A stretch of DNA of 64,000 bases from Sphingobium yanoikuyae (GTDB lineage Bacteria > Pseudomonadota > Alphaproteobacteria > Sphingomonadales > Sphingomonadaceae): NCBI RefSeq assembly GCF_013001025.1, contig NZ_CP053021.1, forward strand, positions 4,347,001 to 4,411,000. The letters run 5' to 3'. This document shows positions 50,209-58,849 of the stretch, piece after piece; position 1 is the first letter of the stretch, and the number at the start of each line of letters is the position of its first letter. The position numbers and the translations under genes are program-made. The notes under the pieces were generated by a model. It made no database searches. It was not told where the DNA came from and worked only from the letters and a program-made list of their open reading frames with translations.

Positions 50209-50754
50209 TCAGCCCTTCTTCTTGCCCTTTTCATCCTTGGCCATGGCCAGCAGCGCGGCAAAGGGGCTGGCCTGATCCTCGGTCAGCACCCCGGCCTCGC
50301 GCAGATAGCTGTCGGCCTCCGGCGCGCGCGGATAGGGTTCCATCGCCAGCGCGACCGTCTCGGCCACCGCTTCGCCCATGTCGATGACATTGCCGTCATA
50401 GCCGATCGTGTCGCAATCCTCTGCGTCCAGCTCCAACTCCTCGCCCTCGGGCAGGTCGCCGCTCTCGGGCACGAAGCGCAGCAGGAAATCGGTGTCGATC
50501 GTCTCGGGCACCGGCAGGCCGGTGGCGACGCAGGGCTGGGCCAGGGCGGCGCGGACCCGACCGCGCGCCAGGATCGTGCTGCCCTCCGCGCTCAGCCGAT
50601 AATCCGCCTCCAGCCGGTCGAGCGCCAACAGCGCAAAACGGCGCATCAGCGCGGCGCGCTCGCCCTCATCGGCGCTGATGGTCACCAGGCTGTCACCCAG
50701 CTTGCCCAGCTGGTCGGCGCGCACCGGGCGCGAAAATTCGATCATGTCGCTCAT
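50209..50754 (-). CDS. YceD/DUF177 family protein
   Basis: A 181-residue protein with the DUF177 pattern: an N-terminal EFSRPVRADQLGKL, central ARGRVRAALAQPCVATGLPVPETIDTDFLLRFVP, and the conserved acidic YDGNVIDMGEAVAETVALAMEPYPRAPE, then a Lys-rich tail. The family is linked to 23S rRNA accumulation in some organisms and usually precedes rpmF; rpmF is not adjacent here. Its ATG overlaps the stop of the CBP3-like gene (ATGA), so the two are coupled. Confidence 0.9.
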   Translation of the reverse strand: MSDMIEFSRPVRADQLGKLGDSLVTISADEGERAALMRRFALLALDRLEADYRLSAEGSTILARGRVRAALAQPCVATGLPVPETIDTDFLLRFVPESGDLPEGEELELDAEDCDTIGYDGNVIDMGEAVAETVALAMEPYPRAPEADSYLREAGVLTEDQASPFAALLAMAKDEKGKKKG

Positions 50755-51278
50755 CCAAGGTCTCCAGCCAGCAAGGCGTCGCGGGTCAGGCAGGCCAGCC
50801 TTGTCCAGCGCGCGCGCAGCGCGCCCTCGACATGGGCCAGGGCGTCCGTCGACGGGGCGTCACCGCGATACAGGTTTCGGCGCAGCGCATCCTCCAGATC
50901 GCCCTCCCCCGTCAAGGCCGCACGATAGGCCGCCAGTCGCCCGCCCAGCGCGCTCATCATCCGGCCGATATGCTTGCCCACGACGACATCGCCAATCCCT
51001 TCCTGGCGCAGCTGGCCGTCCATGTCGTCGACGAACAGCTCGGTCAGCCACACGCTCTCCTGCGCCGCGCCCAGCGCCTCCAGCCGCATCAGCGCCTGCG
51101 CCAATATCGCGACGATCATGTCGAACCGGCCGTCCAGCGTATCGGGCACACCGCCCTGCAGATACCAGTGCGGCTGCCGTCCATCGGCCACCACCGCATG
51201 ATAAAGCGGCATCAGGCCCGCCTTGGGATCATCGCGGCCCAGCAGGCGCTGGAGGAAGGAAGGACGGGATTGGGACAT
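50751..51278 (-). CDS. ubiquinol-cytochrome c chaperone (CBP3-like) family protein
   Basis: A 175-residue protein starting MSQSRPSFLQRLLGRDDPKAGLMPLYHAVVADGRQPHWYLQGGVPDTLDGRFDMI. This and WLTELFVDDMDGQLRQEGIGDVVVGKHIGRMM match the bacterial CBP3/Ubiq_cyt_C_chap family (PF03981), whose mitochondrial members assist cytochrome b translation and assembly in the bc1 complex. The bacterial role is inferred. It is upstream of, and overlaps, the YceD gene. It is divergent from bamE. Confidence 0.9.
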   Translation of the reverse strand: MSQSRPSFLQRLLGRDDPKAGLMPLYHAVVADGRQPHWYLQGGVPDTLDGRFDMIVAILAQALMRLEALGAAQESVWLTELFVDDMDGQLRQEGIGDVVVGKHIGRMMSALGGRLAAYRAALTGEGDLEDALRRNLYRGDAPSTDALAHVEGALRARWTRLACLTRDALLAGDLG

Positions 51279-51440
51279 GGGTTGCCGTCTTTTCGTGATG
51301 GAATGTGGGCCAGCGGGCTTCGCGGGCGCGTGCGCCCCTTGCCGGGGCCTGCGCATTTCCATATTGATCGCTGGGCCGCCCGATGCAATGGCGGCTTTCT
51401 GTTTCTTGGGTTCGCGGGCCCGTCCCCGCAGGAGAAGACC

Positions 51441-51953
51441 ATGCGCAAGTTTAGCCGCCAGTCCCGCCGCGGGCGTTTCCTGCTGGCTCTGGGCCTCGGC
51501 GCGATCGTGATCAGCGCATCGGGCTGTACCCGCATCCGCACGCATCAGGGCTATCAGGTCGACAAGCTGCTGGTGGACTCCGTCCAGCCCGGCATCGACA
51601 ACCGTGCCTCGGTCGAAGGCACGCTGGGCCGTCCCAGCTTCGTCGCCCAGTTCGGCGAACAGGACTGGTATTATGTGTCGCGCGACATGCGCTCGCTTGC
51701 CTTCTCCAACCCCAAGCCGGTGTCGCAGACCGTCCTGCATGTCCGGTTCGATCCGGCCGGTAACGTGGTCGCGGTTGATCGCATGGGCCTGGAGCAGGTC
51801 GCGCACATTTCACCCATGGGTGACAAGACCCCGACGCTGGGTCGCCATCGCAGCCTGTTCGACGAGATTTTCGGCAATATCGGTGCCGTGGGTGCCATGG
51901 GTGCCGGCTCGGCCGGTGGCGCCGGTCCGGGCGGCGGCCCGAACGGCAGCTGA
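51441..51953 (+). CDS. bamE: outer membrane protein assembly factor BamE
   Basis: A 170-residue lipoprotein preceded by AGGAGAAGACC. The signal peptide ends at lipobox SASGC (acylated Cys about residue 29). The BamE/SmpA domain reads VDSVQPGIDNRASVEGTLGRPSFVAQFGEQDWYYVSRDM, then LHVRFDPAGNVVAVDRM. The C-terminal tail is glycine-rich. It joins BamABD to insert beta-barrel proteins such as FadL and the TonB receptor in the outer membrane. It is followed by two intrinsic terminators. Confidence 0.93.
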   Translation: MRKFSRQSRRGRFLLALGLGAIVISASGCTRIRTHQGYQVDKLLVDSVQPGIDNRASVEGTLGRPSFVAQFGEQDWYYVSRDMRSLAFSNPKPVSQTVLHVRFDPAGNVVAVDRMGLEQVAHISPMGDKTPTLGRHRSLFDEIFGNIGAVGAMGAGSAGGAGPGGGPNGS

Positions 51954-51979
51954 GGCTGGCCGCACTGCGAAGACATTGG

Positions 51980-52015
51980 CGCCGTCCTGTCCATCATGGA
52001 CCGGGCGGCGTTTTT
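51980..52015 (+). terminator. intrinsic terminator of bamE
   Basis: CGCCGTCC (51980-51987) pairs with GGGCGGCG (52003-52010; one G-T pair), with an inner TCCA/TGGA stem, followed by TTTTTG. Confidence 0.82.
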
Positions 52016-52073
52016 GTTCGGGCGGGATGAGTTGGCCAGCGGATCGACAGCGGTTCGACCTGCGACAGACACA

Positions 52074-52100
52074 AAAAAACCGCCGTTTCCGGCGGTTTTT
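52074..52100. terminator. second, bidirectional terminator
   Basis: AAAACCGCC pairs with GGCGGTTTT around GTTTCC, with A and T runs on the two sides, so it works in both directions. It lies at the boundary between core genes on the left and accessory genes on the right, and could end leftward transcription from groEL. Confidence 0.8.
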
Positions 52101-52154
52101 GCTTCCTTCCTCACCGAAGGAAAATGGTGCCAGAAGAGCTTGATCGCTGGGCAG

Positions 52155-52451
52155 CTAAGCGGTTGATTTCGCAATAAAATCATAGACTTGCGAATTCGCC
52201 AAGGGCAGCATTAGCATGCTTTCAATTCGTGGAAAAGGCTGGATGAGAATGGACGCCATGATTTGGTCGCGCTTCTCACCCACGCTCTTGATGATTGCCT
52301 CACCTTCGAGGCGGAATCGGGTCGCTTCCTCGAAGCGCAAACCGGCAATCCGACTTGCTTTGAAGTTGCGCGGCAACTGCGCTTTCGACTCCTCAAGTAT
52401 AGGCGTATATCGGAGAAAACGGGAGGCCCGGCGCGCCGGGGCTCCCGCCAA
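52155..52451 (-). CDS. doubtful ORF or gene remnant downstream of groEL
   Basis: A 98-residue reading frame directly after groEL on the same strand. It would need a TTG start touching the groEL stop, or an internal ATG (MASILIQPFPRIESMLMLPLANSQVYDFIAKSTA). The C-terminal half has protein-like composition, and the base composition is lower in GC than the genes on the left, but I recognise no family. The 52.10-52.45 kb stretch otherwise holds nothing I can identify. Treat as a possible remnant. Confidence 0.25.
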   Translation of the reverse strand: MAGAPARRASRFLRYTPILEESKAQLPRNFKASRIAGLRFEEATRFRLEGEAIIKSVGEKRDQIMASILIQPFPRIESMLMLPLANSQVYDFIAKSTA

Positions 52452-54086
<1,635 letters not shown>

Positions 54087-54127
54087 TCAAATTCCTTCCT
54101 GAATGTTCGAGGGATAAGGGCGGTCGA

Positions 54128-54442
54128 TCAGGCCGCCTGCTTGAGAGGCACGCCGTTATCGATCACGCCAAGGATGTCGCTCTCCTTCATAATGAGGAGA
54201 TCCTCGCCGTCGATCTTGACCTCGGTGCCCGACCATTTGCCGAACAGGATGCGGTCGCCGGCCTTGACGGACAACTCGACCAACTGGCCGCTGTCGTCGC
54301 GGGCGCCGGCTCCGACGGCGACGACTTCGCCTTCCTGCGGCTTTTCCTTGGCGGTGTCAGGGATGATTATGCCGCCCGAGGTCTTCTCCTCGGCTTCGAT
54401 GCGACGGACGACCACACGGTCGTGCAAGGGGCGGAAATGCAT
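54128..54442 (-). CDS. groES: co-chaperonin GroES
   Basis: A 104-residue protein starting [44 protein letters not shown]. This has the mobile loop TSGGIIIP, and [32 protein letters not shown] is the conserved C-terminal part. It caps GroEL. GGAGGTTTTGCC precedes the start. The downstream groEL is in the same operon. Confidence 0.96.
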   Translation of the reverse strand: MHFRPLHDRVVVRRIEAEEKTSGGIIIPDTAKEKPQEGEVVAVGAGARDDSGQLVELSVKAGDRILFGKWSGTEVKIDGEDLLIMKESDILGVIDNGVPLKQAA

Positions 54443-54510
54443 GGCAAAACCTCCAGATGCGTTAATGATGTGATAGCCCTCCCGTTCATCAGAACGACAG
54501 GTTCGCGCGA

Positions 54511-54538
54511 ACTAGGAAAAGAGATTTTCGGGTTCAAG
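54511..54538 (-). promoter_or_regulatory. candidate heat-shock promoter of groES-groEL
   Basis: On the minus strand a CTTGAA -35 (plus 54533-54538) and a CCTAGT -10 (plus 54511-54516) are separated by 16 bases, resembling RpoH-type promoters of alphaproteobacteria. It lies about 70 bases upstream of groES. Assigned by eye only. Confidence 0.45.
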
Positions 54539-54555
54539 AGGCCGAGTGAAAATTT

Positions 54556-54582
54556 TTGGCACTCGCCCGCGCAGAGTGCGAA
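54556..54582. promoter_or_regulatory. CIRCE element (HrcA operator)
   Basis: TTGGCACTC, nine bases, then GAGTGCGAA. The CIRCE consensus is TTAGCACTC-N9-GAGTGCTAA, so there is one change per arm and exact spacing. It sits in the divergent region between groES and the small gene at 54713, so HrcA could control the chaperonin operon and perhaps the divergent Usg operon. Confidence 0.88.
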
Positions 54583-54712
54583 TCCAGCCCTTTTAAGCAA
54601 TTTGGCGGACATCATTCCCTCTTGACGCGACTCGGATCAGCACCAAAATCTTGAGTCGCGTGTGACACCGCACGCATGAGAAAGGAGCGACACAAGGAAA
54701 GGAGTGACGTAT

Positions 54713-54949
54713 ATGTCGCAGCCATTTTCCCGCTATTTGCATCCCTTCGAGGTTGCGCATCACCCGAGCCTGGAGCCGGAAGTCAAACGCGCCATCCTCG
54801 CCTCCTGGGCGTCCGACCGTTCAGCAGTGAAGGACCAGCCGGCGATGCGAAAGCCGCCCGGCGCCAGGCGCGCAGTGCCGATCGACGAGGTCTTCGCCGC
54901 GATGCGGTCGCTCGATGAACCGCGGACTGACAGCCGACCGTTGCAATGA
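54713..54949 (+). CDS. small conserved-looking protein upstream of usg
   Basis: A 78-residue soluble protein starting MSQPFSRYLHPFEVAHHPSLEPEVKRAILASWASDRSAV. The ATG at 54713 follows AAGGAG by 8 bases; a GTG 9 bases upstream is less well placed. The stretch HPSLEPEVKRAILASWASD with PIDEVFAAMRSLD resembles short proteins seen beside stress or chaperone genes in alphaproteobacteria, without known function. Its stop overlaps the usg start (ATGA). It is divergent from groES, sharing the CIRCE region. Confidence 0.7.
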   Translation: MSQPFSRYLHPFEVAHHPSLEPEVKRAILASWASDRSAVKDQPAMRKPPGARRAVPIDEVFAAMRSLDEPRTDSRPLQ

Positions 54950-55215
54950 GCGATCGCGGCTTCATCGCGCAGCTGGAGGGCTACGGTCTCACCACAGCCG
55001 AAATCCATTACTACCGGCCCGATGCGCCCTCGCTCCTCCAGCTGTTTATATGGCAGGAATATGATCTTGCGCCCGACTTCCCCACGCTGTTCGATTTCCT
55101 CGACCATTGGCGCCGCGAGATCGGGGCCGCACTCCATTCCGTCCGGATCGCCCATGACCGGCTGATCGGACCCACCGAATGGCGTGCGGTCGATAGCATC
55201 ATCCCGCTCCCATGA
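54946..55215 (+). CDS. usg: Usg family protein
   Basis: An 89-residue protein: GYGLTTAEIHYYRPDAPSLLQLFIWQEYDLAPDFPTLFDFLDHWRREIGAALHSVRIAHDRLIGPTEWRAVD. This matches the alphaproteobacterial Usg family, named from its position near the Caulobacter trp genes and of unknown function. Here it is not near trp genes but in an accessory operon opposite a CIRCE-controlled chaperonin. It overlaps its two neighbours by 4 bases each. Confidence 0.88.
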   Translation: MSDRGFIAQLEGYGLTTAEIHYYRPDAPSLLQLFIWQEYDLAPDFPTLFDFLDHWRREIGAALHSVRIAHDRLIGPTEWRAVDSIIPLP

Positions 55216-55442
55216 CAGGCGGTCTTGGCGAGCGCTGGCGCCGGCGAGGCGGACGGACGGTCCGCCTCGCCCTCGTCTTCGATGACATCATGGAATTCGC
55301 GCTCGCGCTGCTGTCAGTGCCGCCCGATGAGCTTGAGACGCTGGGCTGGACCTTCGCCGACCGTAAGCGGCTCCTCGATCATTTCTGCGCTCCGGCAAGG
55401 CAGCGCAGCGCGTGCCCCGGAATGCGTTGGGGCAGAGCCTGA
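55212..55442 (+). CDS. hypothetical protein, probably truncated third gene of the usg operon
   Basis: A 76-residue reading frame starting in an ATGA overlap with usg. The first about 60 residues, MTGGLGERWRRRGGRTVRLAL then VFDDIMEFALALLSVPPDELETLGWTFADRKRLLDHF, look like real protein. The last about 15 (RQRSACPGMRWGRA) do not and overlap the region opposite the RPA remnant. The gene was probably cut at a recombination junction near 55.39 kb. Function unknown. Confidence 0.5.
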   Translation: MTGGLGERWRRRGGRTVRLALVFDDIMEFALALLSVPPDELETLGWTFADRKRLLDHFCAPARQRSACPGMRWGRA

Positions 55443-55539
55443 TCACGCTGCGGTTGCCGCGACGGGACCTCGCACCGCTTCAGCGTTTTGCCCGCCGCGA
55501 ACTGCCCAAGGCTGCTTCCAACGCCGCCATGCTCGGTAC

Positions 55540-55902
55540 CCTGGAGCCGCTCCAGCGCGTCGGCCAGGCGGGAGTAGGAACGGGCGCTGTGATTGGCGCC
55601 GGTGACGCTGAAGAGGTTGTGCGCGGTGAAGGTGAAGTCCTGCGAAATGCTCATACCTGCCTCCATCTTCGCGGCCATGAGGCTGGCGATATAGAGGACG
55701 ATTTCCTTGTCATAGATGGTGGCGACGCCACGCGCGCTGGGCCGCACCTCGATCGACACGGTGGGGGTGGAATAGGCCAGCGGCTTCATCCAGGCATTTT
55801 GGCAAGCGCGAAAAAGGGAAAGGCCATCAGCGATCGTTCGCCACGGATTTCGCCCAGCAGCGGACTGTCAAGCTGGAACAATTCATTCTGCGCCGATGCC
55901 AT
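55540..55902 (-). pseudogene. replication initiator protein A (RPA, plasmid Rep) remnant
   Basis: The minus strand from an ATG at 55902 reads MASAQNELFQLDSPLLGEIR, then GERSLMAFPFFALAK. The frame then breaks at a 4-A tract (plus 55797-55800). With one added A it continues KNAWMKPLAYSTPTVSIEV and into a long open stretch with YDKEIVLYIASLMAAKMEAG, FTAHNLFSVTGANHSARSYSRLADALERLQGT. This is the N-terminal third of the RPA family found on alphaproteobacterial plasmids. Similarity stops near 55545, where other sequence is joined, so the gene is both frameshifted and truncated. It marks an integrated-plasmid scar. Confidence 0.8.
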
Positions 55903-56024
55903 TATGGTCGCTCCATCCCGAAAACCATGTCTTTCCTATTTCTACTCGAAAGCACGAACTGGGCGCTTTGCCGTCTTTTTCCGTCCTGTCGGCGCGTCAG
56001 TCGCCATGTCTTCCCGCCGTTCAT
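55902..56024 (-). pseudogene. parE toxin stub
   Basis: A 40-codon ORF whose ATG overlaps the parD stop (ATGA), exactly where parE normally begins. Its first residues, MNGGKTWRLTRRQDG, resemble ParE N-termini (WRLTRRAD-type). The remainder (KRRQSAQFVLSSRNRKDMVFGMERP) does not, and it runs into the RPA remnant start. Interpreted as a toxin gene truncated by deletion. Confidence 0.45.
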
Positions 56025-56275
56025 ACCCCAGATGGGGGAGGAATGTCAGACGCTGCCGGTTGTGCACCGCCCTGCTGCACAGATGCATCGAAGGGCAGGG
56101 CGGTATCCGCCACCATAATATCGCCCAGAGCACGGAGGCGTGCTTCATGCTCCTCCAACAGGCGTAGTCCGGCGCGCACGACATCGCTGGTCGAACCATA
56201 GCGGCCCGATCTCACCTGTTCGCTGACGAACTGGCTGAAATGATCGCCGATAACGATGGAGGTATTGCGCGCCAT
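56021..56275 (-). CDS. parD: ParD-family antitoxin
   Basis: An 84-residue protein: MARNTSIVIGDHFSQFVSEQVRSGRYGSTSDVVRAGLRLLEEHEARLRALGDIMV is the ParD/CopG ribbon-helix-helix domain with its dimer helix. The C-terminal about 30 residues (ASVQQGGAQPAASDIPPPSGV) are atypical. A CAGGG lies 8 bases before the ATG. The partner parE is only a stub, so this is an orphan antitoxin. Upstream TGGTATC repeats are a candidate operator. Confidence 0.85.
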   Translation of the reverse strand: MARNTSIVIGDHFSQFVSEQVRSGRYGSTSDVVRAGLRLLEEHEARLRALGDIMVADTALPFDASVQQGGAQPAASDIPPPSGV

Positions 56276-56310
56276 GATGATCCCTGGACGACGGATGATG
56301 GTTAGAAGCT

Positions 56311-56402
56311 ATACCAACAGATAATACAGAGCAATGCAAGATAAATGGTATCTTTATGATACCATATGGTATCCAAATAACTCCATGAATACACAATGGT
56401 AT
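56311..56402. repeat. TGGTAT repeat cluster upstream of parD
   Basis: Copies of (A)TGGTAT(C) occur at 56345-56352 (ATGGTATC), 56358-56365 (inverted), 56366-56373, 56396-56402 and, inverted and shorter, at 56311-56316. The first pair forms a perfect ATGGTATC-N5-GATACCAT palindrome. The tract is AT-rich and lies between parD and the divergent guanylyltransferase gene. It is likely a ParD operator; an iteron role tied to the nearby Rep remnant is possible. Confidence 0.65.
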
Positions 56403-56520
56403 GAAGGCGCTGTCGATTGGGTGCGGGCAGCAAAAAAAATCCAGATGCCGCATTGTCGCGGTAAGCAATCTGGACATAGAATTGTGGCAGATGCCATGAA
56501 ATGGTGTCAGGGGGATTTTG

Positions 56521-57993
56521 ATGGATAACAAGGCACAGCCAACAGCGGCAGGTTCCAACATGCGCATCACGCCTGTCATATTGGCGGGTGGATCAGGCAC
56601 GCGGCTATGGCCATTGTCGCGCAAATCCTATCCCAAGCAGTTCGTGCCGCTGGTGGGGGACGCAACGCTGTTCCAGGCCGTCGCCCGTCGCTTGTCCGGC
56701 GCGACGGACGATTTTACCTTCACGCGGCCGATGGTGCTGACCAACGCATTATTCCGTTTCATCATCGTCGAACAGCTGACGCAGGAAGGGATCGACCCCG
56801 ACGCCATCCTGATCGAACCGGAAGGGCGCAACACGGCGCCCGCCATATTGGCGGCCGCGCTGCATCTGGCGGCACGGCAACCTGATGCCATCATGCTGGT
56901 CGCACCATCAGACCATGTGGTGCCCGATGTCGCCGCATTCCACGAAGCGGTGGGCAAGGGTCTGGCCGCGATCGACCGGGGCGATCTGGTGACGTTCGGC
57001 ATACAGCCGACGCGGGCGGAAACCGGCTATGGCTATCTGGAGATCGCGAGCCGACCGGATGGATCAGGCACACCGATCAGCCTGACCAGCTTTGTCGAGA
57101 AGCCCGATGCCACCCGCGCGCAGGAAATGCTGGCGACCGGCAACTATCTGTGGAACGCCGGGATTTTCCTGTTCGCGGTCCAGGATATCATCGCCGCGTT
57201 CGAACGGCACGCGCCCGCCATGCTGGGCAGCGTGCGCATGGCCGTCGAACAGGCAGAGGCGGACCTGGGCTTCCTGCGTCTGGCGGCCGATCCGTGGAGC
57301 AAGACGGACAATATCGCCATCGACGTCGCCATCATGGAGCGCGCCGACAATCTATCCGTCGTCCCCTATGATGCGGGATGGTCGGACCTGGGCGATTGGG
57401 ACGCGGTGTGGAGCCATATGCAACCCGACGCACAGGGTGTATCGCTGTCTGGCGCGGCAACCGCGATCGATTGCCGCAATGCGTTGTTGCGATCGGAAAG
57501 CGAGGGGCTGGAGATTGTCGGCCTTGGCCTCGACAATATCGTCGCGGTAGCGATGAGCGACGCGGTGCTGATCGCCGACAAATCGCGCACGCAGGACGTG
57601 AAGAAGGTGGTCGAGGCGCTGCAACGCAAGGGCGCGGTGCAGGCGGAGACGTTCCCGAAGGATCACCGGCCATGGGGCTGGCATGAAAGCCTGCTGATCG
57701 GCGGGCGGTTTCAAGTCAAGCGCATCACCGTGCTGCCCGGTGCATCGCTAAGCCTGCAAAGCCATTTCCATCGGTCCGAACATTGGATCATCGTGGAGGG
57801 CACGGCGCGCGTCACGTTGGACGGCGACATATCAGTGCTGACCGAAAACCAGTCCATTTACATTCCGGTTGGCGCTCAGCACCGGATCGAAAATCCTGGG
57901 CGTATCCCCATGGTCTTCATCGAAGTGCAGACCGGCCCCTATGTCGGGGAGGATGACATCATCCGTTATGAGGATCGCTATGCACGGGCATGA
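56521..57993 (+). CDS. manC: mannose-1-phosphate guanylyltransferase/mannose-6-phosphate isomerase
   Basis: A 490-residue protein with ATG at 56521 preceded by GGGGG at 6 bases; a TTG one codon earlier is also in frame. The nucleotidyltransferase domain begins TPVILAGGSGTRLWPLSRKSYPKQFVPLVG (pyrophosphorylase signature), with TGYGYLEI and FVEKPDATRAQEML. The C-terminal cupin PMI domain shows RPWGWHESL, FQVKRITVLPGASLSLQSHFHRSEHWIIVEGTARV (metal His) and NQSIYIPVGAQHRIENPG. It makes GDP-mannose from mannose-1-phosphate and is expected to work with the phosphomannomutase near 20 kb. It opens the nucleotide-sugar segment. Confidence 0.93.
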   Translation: MDNKAQPTAAGSNMRITPVILAGGSGTRLWPLSRKSYPKQFVPLVGDATLFQAVARRLSGATDDFTFTRPMVLTNALFRFIIVEQLTQEGIDPDAILIEPEGRNTAPAILAAALHLAARQPDAIMLVAPSDHVVPDVAAFHEAVGKGLAAIDRGDLVTFGIQPTRAETGYGYLEIASRPDGSGTPISLTSFVEKPDATRAQEMLATGNYLWNAGIFLFAVQDIIAAFERHAPAMLGSVRMAVEQAEADLGFLRLAADPWSKTDNIAIDVAIMERADNLSVVPYDAGWSDLGDWDAVWSHMQPDAQGVSLSGAATAIDCRNALLRSESEGLEIVGLGLDNIVAVAMSDAVLIADKSRTQDVKKVVEALQRKGAVQAETFPKDHRPWGWHESLLIGGRFQVKRITVLPGASLSLQSHFHRSEHWIIVEGTARVTLDGDISVLTENQSIYIPVGAQHRIENPGRIPMVFIEVQTGPYVGEDDIIRYEDRYARA

Positions 57994-58024
57994 CCGTGGC
58001 CACGGGGTCTGATAACAGGCCCGA

Positions 58025-58846
58025 ATGAACGACCGAACGTCCCCCTATCCCTTCATCGCCAGAGGCGCGAGCGCTGAGTTATTCGATATTGGCGGGGGGC
58101 ACGCGCTCAAACTGTTCCGCGACAGCGTGTCGGACGAGATGATCGCCCGCGAAGCCGAAGCGTCTGCCCATGCGGCGGCATGCAGCGTACCGACAGCCGC
58201 GGCGATCGGGCTACAAACGTCGGACGGACGGCGAGGCATCATCTATCCCCGACTTGAAGGCATGACGTTGATGGATTGGGTCCGTCGCAATCCGATGCGG
58301 GCAGGGTGGGCTATGAACCAGATGGGTGATATTCATGCAGCCATGCATCGGGCAAGTGGAGGAAATTTGCGGTCGCTGAAACAGGTGCTGGCGACCGATA
58401 TTGCCTATGGCCCCGCGCCCGATCCGCTGCAACGCGCGGCGATTGCCTATCTGGAGGCATTGCCGGATGGCGACGCGCTGACCCATGGCGATTTTCATCT
58501 GGGCAATGTCATGATGACACCGCGGGGCATGGTGGTGATCGACTGGTCGAAGGCCGCGGCTGGGCATCCGGCGGCCGATGTGGTGCGATCCGAAATGCTG
58601 ATGCGCTTTGGCATCGGGCCAACCGACTGGGTGACGAACCTGTGGCGTGACTGGGCGGCGAGGCGGTTGCGCAGGAGCCATGCGGCGGCGTCGGGTGTCA
58701 GCGCCCGCGACATCGATGCGTGGCGGTCCGTGGTAGCGCTGGCCTGGCTGCGCGCGCGCGATGCCACCGGTCGGACGCCGGCGTTCATGCGCTATCTGGA
58801 CGGGGCATTGCGCAGGAGCGAGATTGGCAGCCTGCGTCCTGAATGA
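58025..58846 (+). CDS. aminoglycoside phosphotransferase-fold kinase
   Basis: A 273-residue protein with kinase-like N-lobe (GASAELFDIGGGHALKLF, where K is the likely ATP-binding Lys) and the C-lobe catalytic loop LTHGDFHLGNVMMTPRGMVVIDWSKA (HGDxxxxN and the DFG-equivalent IDW). This is the APH/choline kinase fold. Lying between a guanylyltransferase and UDP-glucose dehydrogenase, it may phosphorylate a sugar or a lipid carrier; antibiotic resistance is unlikely but not excluded. 31 bases separate it from manC. Confidence 0.8.
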   Translation: MNDRTSPYPFIARGASAELFDIGGGHALKLFRDSVSDEMIAREAEASAHAAACSVPTAAAIGLQTSDGRRGIIYPRLEGMTLMDWVRRNPMRAGWAMNQMGDIHAAMHRASGGNLRSLKQVLATDIAYGPAPDPLQRAAIAYLEALPDGDALTHGDFHLGNVMMTPRGMVVIDWSKAAAGHPAADVVRSEMLMRFGIGPTDWVTNLWRDWAARRLRRSHAAASGVSARDIDAWRSVVALAWLRARDATGRTPAFMRYLDGALRRSEIGSLRPE

Positions 58847-58849
58847 CGA

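Noticed and set aside
55412..56167. 251-codon plus-strand open frame across the parD/Rep remnant
   Set aside because: It runs antisense to the RPA and parD sequences, which show real family motifs, and has no start signal.
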